Positions 15,802 to 24,590 of a DNA stretch of 55,434 nucleotides are shown one piece after another. Source of the DNA: a virus; the IMG/VR virus record IMGVR_UViG_3300047471_000544, positions 1 through 55,434 of that record. The stretch is one strand, 5' to 3'. How positions within the stretch are numbered: position 1 is the stretch's first letter; each line of letters starts with the position of its first letter. Position numbers and translations under genes: made by a program. The notes beneath the pieces were generated by a model, which did not search any database, had not been told where the DNA came from, and saw only the letters and a list, made by a program, of their open reading frames with translations.

Positions 15802-16431
15802 ATGGCAAACGCAGTTTATCCGCTATTCAAACAGTCGCTTCTGACCGAAGCCGACGCCAACAAGTCGCTCAATCAAACCGGCAGCAACGCGCCTTATGCA
15901 AGTTTGATCACGACCTCGAGCGGGTACGTGTATTCGGCGGCGCACCAGTTCTACTCGTCCTTGTCCAACATCGTCGGTACGCCGCAGCCGATTACCACGC
16001 CGACGGTGGTCAACGGCACGTTCGCGGGCGACAACGTGACCTTCACGGCGGTCTCGGGCACGGTGGTGGGCGCGATCGTGATCTATCGGCAAAACGCCGG
16101 CGCCAATACCACCTGGCGTCTGGTGCTGTTCGAGGATACATCGGTGACGGGCCTGCCGGTCACGCCAAACGGCGGCAACATCGTGATCACCTGGAACGCG
16201 TCCGGAATCTTCACCCTGTCCGATGCCGCAGCGAAGCAAGATATCATTCGCATCGGCGAGCTGCCGGACGGATTGCCGCTCTACAAATACCGCTACCGGC
16301 ATTCGGGCGAGGTGTCGGTCGGCGTGCTGGCGCACGAGGCCGCCAAAAATCATCCCAAGGCAGTCGGCCGCCGTGGTCGCTTCCAGGCTGTGAACTATCC
16401 GATGCTGATGGAGGCTGCCCTTGCCGGTTGA
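15802..16431 (+). CDS. Putative virion protein
   Basis: 209 aa with AGGAGG upstream. A beta-rich core (FAGDNVTFTAVSGTVVGAIVIY) precedes a basic C-terminal part. It lies between capsid and tail-fibre-like genes. I do not recognise the family; it may be a neck or head-fibre protein. Its end overlaps the TTG-started gene that follows by 11 nt. Confidence 0.55.
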   Translation: MANAVYPLFKQSLLTEADANKSLNQTGSNAPYASLITTSSGYVYSAAHQFYSSLSNIVGTPQPITTPTVVNGTFAGDNVTFTAVSGTVVGAIVIYRQNAGANTTWRLVLFEDTSVTGLPVTPNGGNIVITWNASGIFTLSDAAAKQDIIRIGELPDGLPLYKYRYRHSGEVSVGVLAHEAAKNHPKAVGRRGRFQAVNYPMLMEAALAG

Positions 16432-16747
16432 TCCCCTCAAAAACCTCCCCGGACAGGAAAAGCATCTGTTCGACATGTTCACCGCTATGGCGGTCGGCGT
16501 GGATTTGGATGCGGTGATGGGGGCGGCGATCAACATCCTGATCAATGCCATCCGACAGAACTATCCGCTGAGAGACGGGGCCGAGCAGAAATTCAACGAG
16601 CTGTTCGGCCGCGGCAAACAGCTCCTCCTTGCCAATCACTATGACAGCGTCACCGGCCGGCGTCGCTCGGTGATCCCGCACGATCAAATTATCCGCATGC
16701 CCTACGTCATGGACCCTGACGAGACCCGGAAACAGAACGGCCGGTGA
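16421..16747 (+). CDS. Small virion-module protein
   Basis: 108 aa from a TTG at 16421 after a GGAGG site. Helical N-terminal two thirds (HLFDMFTAMAVGVDLDAVMGAAINILINAI) and a basic end. The TTG start is uncertain; no nearby ATG would keep the conserved-looking N terminus. Function unknown. Confidence 0.5.
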   Translation: MPVDPLKNLPGQEKHLFDMFTAMAVGVDLDAVMGAAINILINAIRQNYPLRDGAEQKFNELFGRGKQLLLANHYDSVTGRRRSVIPHDQIIRMPYVMDPDETRKQNGR

Positions 16748-16755
16748 TAAAATAA

Positions 16756-18246
16756 ATGGCATTCGCCGTGGCTGATCGTGTACTTGAGTCGGTGGCCTCG
16801 TTCGGAGGCGGGACCGGTGTGGTCACACTTCCCGCCGTTGCGGCTCCCGGTGCGTTTCAGTCATTTCTATCTGGGTGGGGCTCGAGTGGAAGCGGTTGGT
16901 ATGCTCTCGTTAATGGCGTTTCCGGTCAGTGGGAGACTGGTCTCGGGACGTTGAATGCAGCCGGTACCGTTCTTACCAGGACGACACCTTTCAACGGCTC
17001 GAGCGGGGTTGGTGTCGCGGTGAACTTCACAACTGGTCCGTTGGATTGTTTCGGCACCCTGCCAGCAAATGAAATCACGCAATTGCAATCTGATATTGCC
17101 GCGCGGGTGCGCTACGATGCGGTGCAATCGCTGACGAGCGCGCAGCAAGTCCAGGCCCGGCAGAACATCTACGCTGCCCCGCTCGACGCCTTGGCATTCA
17201 GCGGCATTCAAATCAATGGTGCTTTCGAAATCAGCCAGGAGCTCGGCGGCGCCGGTAGAGCGACGCCCGGCTATATCTGCGACGGATGGATGCTATCTTT
17301 TAGCGGCTCCATGGCGCTGCGCGGTACATTGTTTGCGAACGGCGCCATCGCTGGCCTGCCGGGCTCGATCGCCGCCACCGTAGTTACGGCGCAGGGCGCG
17401 CTCGCTGTCAACGACTACGCCACGGTTTTTCAGAGGATCGAGGGATACCGGTTTGCTCGCCTGGCATTCGGTACGGCAAATGCGCAACCGATTTCGATCG
17501 GGTTTTGGACCGCTCATCATCGCACTGGCGTCTACGGCGGCGTCCTCCGCAACATCGCGGCCAATCGCACTTGTCCTTTCAGCTACACGCAAAATGCAAG
17601 CGACACCTATCAATACAATATCGTCACTTTCCCCGGCGACACCGCCGGTACATGGAATATCGATAACAGCATTGCAGCCGAGATGTATTTCACGATAGCT
17701 GCCGGCTCCAATCAGCAGGCGCCGTCAGCCGGCGCGTGGCTGGCGGGCGGTTGGGTGACCGGACCCGGACAAGTCAATGCCGTTGCCGCGATATCGGACG
17801 TCTTCCGACTGGCCGGCGTCATCATAGTTCCAGGTAATCAGGCGCCGCTGATTACCTCGCCAGCGGTGATGCGGACTTTTGATTATGAGCTCCCGCTGTG
17901 TCAGCGTTACTACCGGAAAAGCTATCCCTACGCGACGGCGCTCTCGGCCACCGGAGCCGCCTCCTGTCCGAATTACTTTGTCATCGTTCCATCAGTGACC
18001 GGCGCCAAACAGTTTTTGCAAGCCATCAACCTGATGCCTTCCATGCGAGCGGCTCCAAGCGTTGCTTTTTACTCATCAAACAGCGGATCAGGCGGAACAG
18101 TTTATGATGCAGGCAGCGGAACTGACGTGGCCGCGAGTGCCATCAACATCTCGGAAAAAGTTTTCACCTTGAATACGAGCAGCGCCGCCTCATCCGGTAC
18201 TTCCTTAAACATCCAGTATCATTGGACAGCGGACGCGAGGCTGTGA
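16756..18246 (+). CDS. Tail/neck fibre-like protein
   Basis: 496 aa. The N terminus (MAFAVADRVLESVASFG, then VTLPAVAAPGAFQSF and ALVNG...WETGLGTL) matches a module found at the start of many phage fibre and neck appendage proteins. The rest is a beta-rich, Gly/Ser/Thr-rich domain that probably binds surface sugars. Its location in the head module suggests a head or neck fibre. Weak ribosome binding site. Confidence 0.6.
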   Translation: MAFAVADRVLESVASFGGGTGVVTLPAVAAPGAFQSFLSGWGSSGSGWYALVNGVSGQWETGLGTLNAAGTVLTRTTPFNGSSGVGVAVNFTTGPLDCFGTLPANEITQLQSDIAARVRYDAVQSLTSAQQVQARQNIYAAPLDALAFSGIQINGAFEISQELGGAGRATPGYICDGWMLSFSGSMALRGTLFANGAIAGLPGSIAATVVTAQGALAVNDYATVFQRIEGYRFARLAFGTANAQPISIGFWTAHHRTGVYGGVLRNIAANRTCPFSYTQNASDTYQYNIVTFPGDTAGTWNIDNSIAAEMYFTIAAGSNQQAPSAGAWLAGGWVTGPGQVNAVAAISDVFRLAGVIIVPGNQAPLITSPAVMRTFDYELPLCQRYYRKSYPYATALSATGAASCPNYFVIVPSVTGAKQFLQAINLMPSMRAAPSVAFYSSNSGSGGTVYDAGSGTDVAASAINISEKVFTLNTSSAASSGTSLNIQYHWTADARL

Positions 18247-18524
18247 TGGCAGACTACAGGCTAACGGCGACCGATATCGTCATCCGCAGCGCGGACAACG
18301 CCAACATTCCGGCTGATCCAATCAATAGTGACCGCATGGAATACGAAACGTGGCTCGCTGATGGCGGCGTGCCCGATCCCTACGTGCCGCCCGAGCCGGT
18401 GCCGCCGACGCCGACCGGAGAGCAGACGACGCTCTACGACCACGAGAACCGGCTGCGCGCGATCGAGGGCGCGCCGCCGCTGACGCTGGTGGAGTTCTTC
18501 CAGAAGACAGGGTCATTTGAATAG
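18246..18524 (+). CDS. Small protein downstream of fibre, assembly-like
   Basis: 92 aa; starts on the ATG overlapping the fibre stop region. It contains Y-E-T-W-L-A-D-G-G-V-P-D-P-Y and a proline-rich linker, as in small fibre-assembly or fibre-associated proteins. Partner of the fibre by position; no firm family. Confidence 0.5.
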   Translation: MADYRLTATDIVIRSADNANIPADPINSDRMEYETWLADGGVPDPYVPPEPVPPTPTGEQTTLYDHENRLRAIEGAPPLTLVEFFQKTGSFE

Positions 18525-19460
18525 ATGTTTGGCTTCATCTCAATTTCCGAAGCACCGGTCTCAGCTATCAGGGCCGATCAGAAGCTCATCCCTGCGCTTT
18601 ACGTGGAGGTGGATGCTTTCTTTGGCCCGGTCTTTGCCGGGAGCGTTGTGCTGCAGCCTCCCCTATTTGTAGCTGACGATAATATCGCGCCCCCCGGCAT
18701 TCTTCTCACAAGTCAGTTCATCGCCCCTGTCCTTGTTCTGGACCCAGCGGAAACGATCCACTCGGCTGGCGTTGCCATGGGCGGCTCATTGCTGCCGATC
18801 CCGTGGGTCGAAACCGACGTGTTTTTCGTCCCGCACATGGTTGTTGGCGCGGTCTCACTGCAGCCTGCCGCGCTACAGGACGGCGATGCCGTCCACCTTG
18901 CGGGCATTGGCAGCAGTTCAAAACTTGCCTCATCGCTGCTCGTCGACAGCGACAGCATCCATGCGGCGATCGCGGCTGTCGGTGCTGCAACTATTGCGCC
19001 AGTAGTTTTTTCAGACACCGATCTGCTTTATGTTTCGGCGCTCGTGCCGGGCGGCGTTGGTTTGTCGGCCGGGCATGTGGATGACAGCGAATCTTTCATG
19101 GTCTCGACGGTTGCGCCGCAGGCCGCGTTTCTTCAACCGCATGCCTATCAAGACGTCGGCGACATTCCCGCGCCAGGGCTCATCCAGGGAATTGGACTCG
19201 ATACCCTGCGGCCAGCTTGGCTGTTCGACATCGACAAAATCTCGCGGCCAACAGTCACGGGGGGCAAAAAGCCTGTATCAAAACCACCTCTATATGGTTC
19301 CGTATCGGATCAGAACTTGCGCGGATCATGCAAGTCTCCTGCGTACATGATTGGCAGCGTCATACCCAATGCGTTGCTGGGGTCGGGTAAATCGCCCGCT
19401 TACATGATCGGTAGCGCGGGGTCACCTAAGCTCAAAGGCTCGACCAGGGACGCAGCATGA
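18525..19460 (+). CDS. D-x-D repeat virion protein 1
   Basis: 311 aa starting right after the previous stop. It is built from about nine imperfect units of roughly 25 residues with the pattern L-x-P-x-x-x-x-D-x-D-x-[IFL]-x-x-P/A. The C terminus switches to a shorter repeat in which K-S-P-A-Y-M-I-G-S occurs twice. The same kind of unit makes up the protein at 29469. The repeats suggest a beta-solenoid or fibrous part of the particle. Function unknown. Confidence 0.6.
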   Translation: MFGFISISEAPVSAIRADQKLIPALYVEVDAFFGPVFAGSVVLQPPLFVADDNIAPPGILLTSQFIAPVLVLDPAETIHSAGVAMGGSLLPIPWVETDVFFVPHMVVGAVSLQPAALQDGDAVHLAGIGSSSKLASSLLVDSDSIHAAIAAVGAATIAPVVFSDTDLLYVSALVPGGVGLSAGHVDDSESFMVSTVAPQAAFLQPHAYQDVGDIPAPGLIQGIGLDTLRPAWLFDIDKISRPTVTGGKKPVSKPPLYGSVSDQNLRGSCKSPAYMIGSVIPNALLGSGKSPAYMIGSAGSPKLKGSTRDAA

Positions 19461-20176
19461 CCGAGCTTCGGCAAAACTTCAGTCTGATCGCGGGCGATGA
19501 CACCGATGTCGATTATGGCATCGTGCCGCCGCCTGAGCCGCCGTTCGATATGACGCAGGCCAATATGACCTGGACCGCCTATCCGCAGGTGCGTGGGGTT
19601 GCCGACAAAACCATGTCGGTTGTCATCAAGACCTCGGCCGACGGAAGCATCGTTGTCGAGGACGCGCCGTCATATACCTTTTCGGTGCTGCTTGCGTCCG
19701 CCGATACCATGGCCCTATCCGGCAACTATTATTACGAGATCGTCATCGTCGACCCGTTGAACGACAACCGGCGCTCGACGCCGACCATCGGAACGATGAC
19801 GGTGATCGACACCGCAACCCCGATCAATGTTGTCGCCTTCAAATCCATGTTCCCGGAGTTCATGACGGTCGACGACAGCGTGGTGCAGACGGCCTTGGAC
19901 GAGGCCGCCCTGTTCGTCGGCGACGATTGGGCTCCGGTGGACGCGCAGGCTGCCACCTTTTATCTCGCGGCCCATTTCATAGCACAAGGCCAGGCGGCGG
20001 CGGGTGGGGCAGGGCGAGTTGTCACGTCGGAACACATCGGACAGATTTCAGTCCAGTATGCTGCGGCCTCCGCTACTTCCAGCGGTTCGGCCTATCCGTC
20101 GCTGGCCAATTCATCCTATGGCTTGATGTTCCTGGCGGTAATGCGTCGCAACAGTCCGGGCATTGCGGTGGTCTGA
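19457..20176 (+). CDS. Head-tail connector, DUF4054, with extra N-terminal domain
   Basis: 239 aa. Residues about 130-235 match DUF4054 head-tail adaptors (F-K-S-M-F-P-E-F, A-A-L-F-V-G-D-D-W, A-T-F-Y-L-A-A-H-F-I-A). The first 120 residues form a separate beta-rich domain starting RQNFSLIAGDD, similar to fibre/BppU-type N-terminal modules, so this is a fusion. Overlaps neighbours on both sides. The adaptor sits under the portal. Confidence 0.7.
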   Translation: MTELRQNFSLIAGDDTDVDYGIVPPPEPPFDMTQANMTWTAYPQVRGVADKTMSVVIKTSADGSIVVEDAPSYTFSVLLASADTMALSGNYYYEIVIVDPLNDNRRSTPTIGTMTVIDTATPINVVAFKSMFPEFMTVDDSVVQTALDEAALFVGDDWAPVDAQAATFYLAAHFIAQGQAAAGGAGRVVTSEHIGQISVQYAAASATSSGSAYPSLANSSYGLMFLAVMRRNSPGIAVV

Positions 20177-20514
20177 TGGACTATTCGCGGGAGATCGCCA
20201 TCGCCGACGCCATGATCCGCAAATACGGAACGGCCGCGATCCTGCGTCGCGAGGATGGGGATCGATCCTGCATCGTTTTTATCTCGAGCTACTCGCCGCA
20301 GGAAAGGGCGGGGAGATTGGTCAACATGACCGATCGCAGGGCGTTGGTGTCGGCTGTCGGCCTTACGGTCGAGCCCGACAGCGAGCAGGACAAGTTGGTG
20401 ACGCTCAATCCGGTCACCGGCGCCGAAAACGAGACCCTGCGGATCATCGCGCCGATCGGGAAATTGGCACCGACCGGGATCGTGATCTATTGGGAACTGC
20501 AGATCCGGGGCTGA
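20176..20514 (+). CDS. Head-tail joining (stopper) protein
   Basis: 112 aa; its ATG overlaps the DUF4054 stop (TGATG). A helical start (DYSREIAIADAMIRKYG) is followed by strands, ending I-V-I-Y-W-E-L-Q. Order after the adaptor and before the tail terminator fits a head-closure protein. Assigned mainly by gene order. Confidence 0.55.
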   Translation: MDYSREIAIADAMIRKYGTAAILRREDGDRSCIVFISSYSPQERAGRLVNMTDRRALVSAVGLTVEPDSEQDKLVTLNPVTGAENETLRIIAPIGKLAPTGIVIYWELQIRG

Positions 20515-20515
20515 G

Positions 20516-20989
20516 ATGCAGGACAAGCGCGAGCTCATTCTTACCCGGTTGCTGGCGTTGTTGGGAACGGTGAACGGCACCGCAGATCCCTTGAACGTGT
20601 TCCGCAATCGCGCCGAAATCCCCACCGAGAAGTTGCCTGCTCTGGTTTTGCTGGACGGTAGTGAGACCCTCAAAAACCCGCAGGCGGTACACACTCGTGG
20701 CGGCGCGCGTGTCGCCGGCATCTTCGAGTTAACACCGCAGGTGTTTATCGTCCTCAAGCCGCGCGACACCATAGACAACCCCGGCGTCGGCGAGGAGTTG
20801 TCCGGACTGCGGATGCAGGTGCTCAAAGCGTTCACCAAAGATGACGAGCTGTGGGCGTTGCTCGGCGCGAACGGGGAGTTGATACACTCTGGCCACATTA
20901 CGGATTTGCAGACCGGGTCGACTGTAGTCGGTCAAATGCAACTTAACTTCCGACTGAGCTATGTCCTCGACCCGAGCGATTTCAACTGA
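20516..20989 (+). CDS. Tail terminator-like protein
   Basis: 157 aa. N-terminal helix (KRELILTRLLALLG), then alternating strands with P-A-L-V-L-L-D-G and a final F-R-L-S-Y-V-L-D-P. The composition and the position just before the tail tube gene fit the gpU/HK97 gp10-like tail terminator ring that caps the tail tube. Moderate confidence. Confidence 0.6.
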   Translation: MQDKRELILTRLLALLGTVNGTADPLNVFRNRAEIPTEKLPALVLLDGSETLKNPQAVHTRGGARVAGIFELTPQVFIVLKPRDTIDNPGVGEELSGLRMQVLKAFTKDDELWALLGANGELIHSGHITDLQTGSTVVGQMQLNFRLSYVLDPSDFN

Positions 20990-21009
20990 AAGAGAAGGAG
21001 AATCGAACC

Positions 21010-21861
21010 ATGGCTTACGGTGTCAGTAGCCCAGACGTTAGCAACCTTGCAGTGGGAAAAGGGTTCATACTTTTTAAGCCCGTCGATCAGCTCAACTTCT
21101 TTCATGTCGGCAACGTGCCGACGTTTACTTTTACGCCGAAGGTGACGTTGCTCGATCATTATTCGTCGATGGCGGGCTCGCGCATCAAGGACTTGACCAT
21201 CATCACCGAGAAGTCGGGCGAGGTGAAGATGGACCTTGAGGAACTGACGGCGCAGAACCTCGCGATGCTGCTGATGGGCGATGTCGGCAACGACGGTGGT
21301 ACGCCGCCAAATCCGCAGGTGCAGATCTTCTCTCGCAGTTCGTTCATCGGTGAGTTGAAGTTCTATGCCACCAACGAAGTAGGGCCGCGGTGGTACGTCG
21401 ATCTGCTGAGCGTCAATTTGACGCCGTCAGGCGACTTCTCGCCAATCATCGACAATGCCTTCGTCAAGATGGTGGTCAGCGGTTCGGTGCAGTCGATCGA
21501 TGGCGTGTTCGGGACCATGACGCTGATGCCGCCGGTGAATTCCATAGCGCCGTCAAACGTGCTACTGCCGACGATCACGGGTGGCGCTTCCGTTACTACG
21601 CCTGGCGCGCCTAAGGTTGGGGATGTTCTGACCGCGACCATCGGCGGTTGGACGGGAGCGCACAGCTATACTTATGCGTGGCAGAGCGTTACGGGCACGA
21701 CTGGCCCGTGGGTCCCGATCTCTCCACCACAGACAGGCAAGACTTACACGGTGGTCGCCGGGGACACCGGCAAATCATTCAAGGTGATCGTCACTGGCGT
21801 CAATTCGATTGGCAGTACGCCGGCGACCAGCACGAATACGCTGGTAGCGGCGGCAACGTAA
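21010..21861 (+). CDS. Major tail tube protein with Ig-like domain
   Basis: 283 aa; GAAGGAG upstream. Residues 1 to about 180 form the tube domain (N-F-F-H-V-G-N-V-P-T-F-T-F-T, then W-Y-V-D-L-L-S-V-N). After a Pro-rich linker, residues about 190-283 look like an Ig-like domain with paired Gly-Trp and V-T-V/V-T-G strands (YTYAWQS, SFKVIVTGVN). Such add-on domains decorate the outside of phage tails and may stick to surfaces. No sheath gene follows, so the tail is non-contractile. Confidence 0.75.
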   Translation: MAYGVSSPDVSNLAVGKGFILFKPVDQLNFFHVGNVPTFTFTPKVTLLDHYSSMAGSRIKDLTIITEKSGEVKMDLEELTAQNLAMLLMGDVGNDGGTPPNPQVQIFSRSSFIGELKFYATNEVGPRWYVDLLSVNLTPSGDFSPIIDNAFVKMVVSGSVQSIDGVFGTMTLMPPVNSIAPSNVLLPTITGGASVTTPGAPKVGDVLTATIGGWTGAHSYTYAWQSVTGTTGPWVPISPPQTGKTYTVVAGDTGKSFKVIVTGVNSIGSTPATSTNTLVAAAT

Positions 21862-21879
21862 ACAAAGGAGCAAGGGCAA

Positions 21880-22353
21880 ATGAACAGCCTGCTTGATTTC
21901 GGCCCGTTGACCGAGGAAGTCGACATCCGCGGTGTCAAACTGACGGTGCGAGGACTGACGGCTGCCAGTCTGTTCAAATTGTTTGCCGAGTTCCCCAATA
22001 TGCATCAAGCGCTCGCGGAAATGGGCACTACCAGCTCCGGTTTGTTGGAGTTGGCGCCTGATCTGTTCGCGAAGGTGATCGCGATTGCGACCGGGTCGCC
22101 GGACGATGCGGCCGTTATTGCAAAGGCGAGAGAACTCGGGGCAGCCGATCAAATGGCGATCTTGTCGGTGGTGCAGAAGCTATCGTTTCCGCAGGGCTTC
22201 GGCCCTTTCGTCGATCAGATGACCCGGTTGATGGTAACGGGTGCGCCGACCCAGTCGAGCGGGCAGGGGAACTCATCGCACGCGCCATCCAACGCAGCAT
22301 TGCAGACGGACTCTCCTGGTCTGACGCGTGGGGACTCACCCTCCGCCAATTAG
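21880..22353 (+). CDS. Tail assembly chaperone (gpG-like)
   Basis: 157 aa, strong AAAGGAG site. Helical, starting NSLLDFGPLTEEVDIRG, with a C-terminal Ser/Gly/Asn-rich end of low complexity in this frame. It sits between tube and tape measure, the place of the G/GT chaperones that coat the tape measure protein. The -1 frame stays open past this stop and encodes a better-looking domain, so the natural product is probably both this protein and a frameshifted longer form. Confidence 0.7.
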   Translation: MNSLLDFGPLTEEVDIRGVKLTVRGLTAASLFKLFAEFPNMHQALAEMGTTSSGLLELAPDLFAKVIAIATGSPDDAAVIAKARELGAADQMAILSVVQKLSFPQGFGPFVDQMTRLMVTGAPTQSSGQGNSSHAPSNAALQTDSPGLTRGDSPSAN

Positions 22354-22487
22354 CGTGTTGGATCAGATTGTCCGAACGCAACCGCCAGATCGATCGCGCC
22401 CATGAGTTTGCCAACCTGTGCAACGCACAGGGAGACGGTAAGCACATGCAGCAGCACATGACAAAATTGTTGCAGGGAACGGAGTAG
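22266..22487 (+). CDS. Probable -1 frameshift extension (gpT-like)
   Basis: No ATG start is needed: read in the -1 frame from the GGGGAA run at 22266-22271, this gives E-L-I-A-R-A-I-Q-R-S-I-A-D-G-L-S-W, then W-G-L-T-L-R-Q-L-A-C-W and R-A-H-E-F-A-N-L-C, ending at TAG 22485-22487. This resembles the helical T part of phage GT fusions. It ends 5 nt before the tape measure gene. The slip site is not a canonical heptamer, so the exact position is uncertain. Confidence 0.6.
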   Translation, partial: GELIARAIQRSIADGLSWSDAWGLTLRQLACWIRLSERNRQIDRAHEFANLCNAQGDGKHMQQHMTKLLQGTE

Positions 22488-22492
22488 ATAAC

Positions 22493-24100
22493 ATGGCCAG
22501 CGACGATATTGTCCAGACGATAAAGATCGAGGTCGAGGGCGAGGACAAGGCAGCCGACGCCCTCAAGGGCGTCGCCGATGCCTCGCGAGACGTTAATACG
22601 GCAGCGGGACAGGCCGGGAAGGGAACGGAAAGTCTTGGCGGCGGATTAGATCAGGTCACTAAAAAGGGCGGCCTCTCCAGGACCGAGATGCGGGCGCTCG
22701 GCGGGGTGATGCGGGAGTTGGGCCTCGGTGAGGCTGCCGGCCTGGGAATACAGCTCACCAGAATGGCCGCCGCGTTTGGGGCGCTCGGCGTGGCGGTGCT
22801 CGCTTCTGCTGCTGCGTGGTCCTACTTCACGGGCAGGCTCAAGGAGGCGGAGGGGCAGGCGAAACAGACCGCCGCGTCGTTAGCCAACTTGGCTAAAATC
22901 AGCGCGGAAATGCATGCGGAAACTGAGGCCTCAGGGAGGACTGCGTACACCTTGATTGCAGGCGATCCGGTTGCAATGAAGGAGAACGCAAACAATTTGG
23001 GTCACGTAGCCGATCAGCTCAAGAGAATAGAAAGCGGAGCAAGCGAGATCATCAGCCCGATGACCTCGGTGGATACGCTGCTAAAAGCCCTCGTCCTGAA
23101 CACCGAGAAATTGACTGGCCTGCGCTTCGACAAACTCACGGGCGGCACCAAAGAGTTGAATGCTGCGATGTACCAACTGCAGCTCGAAGCCGCGCGGACA
23201 TACGAGAAGATGGACGTGATCCAAAAGGCAAATTTTGAAGAAGCAATGAAGAAAGCGAAATGGCCAGACGACGTCATCAAGAGCATCGAAAAGGGGGCGG
23301 ATGCATTCAAGAAAGCCCACGACGAAGCCGAAGCGTTCAAGGCCAGTGCTCCGGGGCAAGCCCTGGATGAGTTCGACGCGGCCGTCGAACGATCTCAAAA
23401 ACAGCTGGAGGACTGGGGGCAAGCCCTGAAGATTTGGTTCGTCAAGGAGGTTCTTGAAATAAAGGCGATGCCGCAAGCCATCTCCGAAGCGGCCATCGCT
23501 ATGGCTAATTCCGTGATGGACAACTTCATCAACCCGTTGGTGGATGCCTTCAATAGGTTCGTGCAAACAATCGAGAACGCGTTCACCAGTGTCTCGGAGA
23601 CCATCACCAATGCCTTCAACGCGATCTGGGGGCCGATCCAATCGGTGCTGGACCAGATCGGTTCTGCGATCGATTACCTGGTCGGCAAGGCACAGGCCCT
23701 GATGTCGGCCATTGGAGGCTTGCTGGGCGGTGGCGGCGGCGGTGAAGTTCAAGGACATGCGGCCGGCGGTGTCGTGGGCGGCGCACCTGGGGTCGACCAA
23801 AACCTCGCCCTCCTGTCGCGCGGGGAATTCGTCCTCAAGGTCGCGGCCGTGCAAAAGTATGGGTTGGGGTTTCTGCACGGTCTCAACACGTTGCAGGCTC
23901 CGCGCTTCGCCGCCGGCGGCCTCAATGTGGGTGCGATTGGCCACTCCGCTGCCACCTCCCCGCGCGTCCTCAATCTGACGATTGAAGGGCAATCATTCGC
24001 GGGGATGTCGGTGCCTGAGAACACGGCCGCTGCGTTGGAGCGGTTCGCGGTGCATTCGCAGATCGCTTCAACTGGCCGAAAACAATCTTGGCGCAGGTGA
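22493..24100 (+). CDS. Tail tape measure protein
   Basis: 535 aa. Long helical and coiled-coil regions, a hydrophobic span near residues 90-112 (GALGVAVLASAAAWSYF), a Gly-rich linker (GGLLGGGGGGE) and a C-terminal G-G-x-V-x-G-A-P-G-V-D-x-x-L-A-L-L-S-R-G-E-F-V motif typical of tape measures. At about 0.15 nm per residue the tail would be near 80 nm, which is short for a siphovirus. Confidence 0.8.
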   Translation: MASDDIVQTIKIEVEGEDKAADALKGVADASRDVNTAAGQAGKGTESLGGGLDQVTKKGGLSRTEMRALGGVMRELGLGEAAGLGIQLTRMAAAFGALGVAVLASAAAWSYFTGRLKEAEGQAKQTAASLANLAKISAEMHAETEASGRTAYTLIAGDPVAMKENANNLGHVADQLKRIESGASEIISPMTSVDTLLKALVLNTEKLTGLRFDKLTGGTKELNAAMYQLQLEAARTYEKMDVIQKANFEEAMKKAKWPDDVIKSIEKGADAFKKAHDEAEAFKASAPGQALDEFDAAVERSQKQLEDWGQALKIWFVKEVLEIKAMPQAISEAAIAMANSVMDNFINPLVDAFNRFVQTIENAFTSVSETITNAFNAIWGPIQSVLDQIGSAIDYLVGKAQALMSAIGGLLGGGGGGEVQGHAAGGVVGGAPGVDQNLALLSRGEFVLKVAAVQKYGLGFLHGLNTLQAPRFAAGGLNVGAIGHSAATSPRVLNLTIEGQSFAGMSVPENTAAALERFAVHSQIASTGRKQSWRR

Positions 24101-24127
24101 ACAATACTCGCAGACAGAGGCGCTGAG

Positions 24128-24586
24128 TTGCCCGCCCCGCTCTATCCAGGCGCACCGCCGAACAATCAGACCACGCTATCGATCAGCGTGATGGGAGTCC
24201 CATTGTATTCGGCGCGCGGGTTGTCGCAGACATTGGAACCGATCGATGCGGCAAAAAACATGCGGCGGTCGATCAATGGGATCTTGACCGACGTTGCCCA
24301 CCAACAGTTTCGCAAATACAAGTCCAAGATCACCTGCACTGATGCGCGCGTCCCGTCATTCGACGGGATATGGCCCGGCCTGACGGTCACGGTCGATTGC
24401 GTTGCGTTTTTGAGTTATCCCGTCGGTGGATCGCCGCAGCGTTTGGTCATTGTCGGGTCCAATTTCACTGAAGGAAGTTTCGTCTTCTACCGGCCGCGGC
24501 TGACCATGTTGGTGGTGACCAACACGGCTCAGGTTGATGAGTGGGCGGGAACGGTACCCTGGGAACTGGATCTCGAAGAGGTTTAA
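24128..24586 (+). CDS. Distal tail-like protein
   Basis: 152 aa from a TTG at 24128. Strands such as LSISVMGVPLYSARGLSQTL and LTVTVDCVAFLSYP suggest the beta-sandwich of distal tail proteins, which follow the tape measure in many siphoviruses. Start codon uncertain. Role inferred from order. Confidence 0.5.
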   Translation: MPAPLYPGAPPNNQTTLSISVMGVPLYSARGLSQTLEPIDAAKNMRRSINGILTDVAHQQFRKYKSKITCTDARVPSFDGIWPGLTVTVDCVAFLSYPVGGSPQRLVIVGSNFTEGSFVFYRPRLTMLVVTNTAQVDEWAGTVPWELDLEEV

Positions 24587-24590
24587 TATA

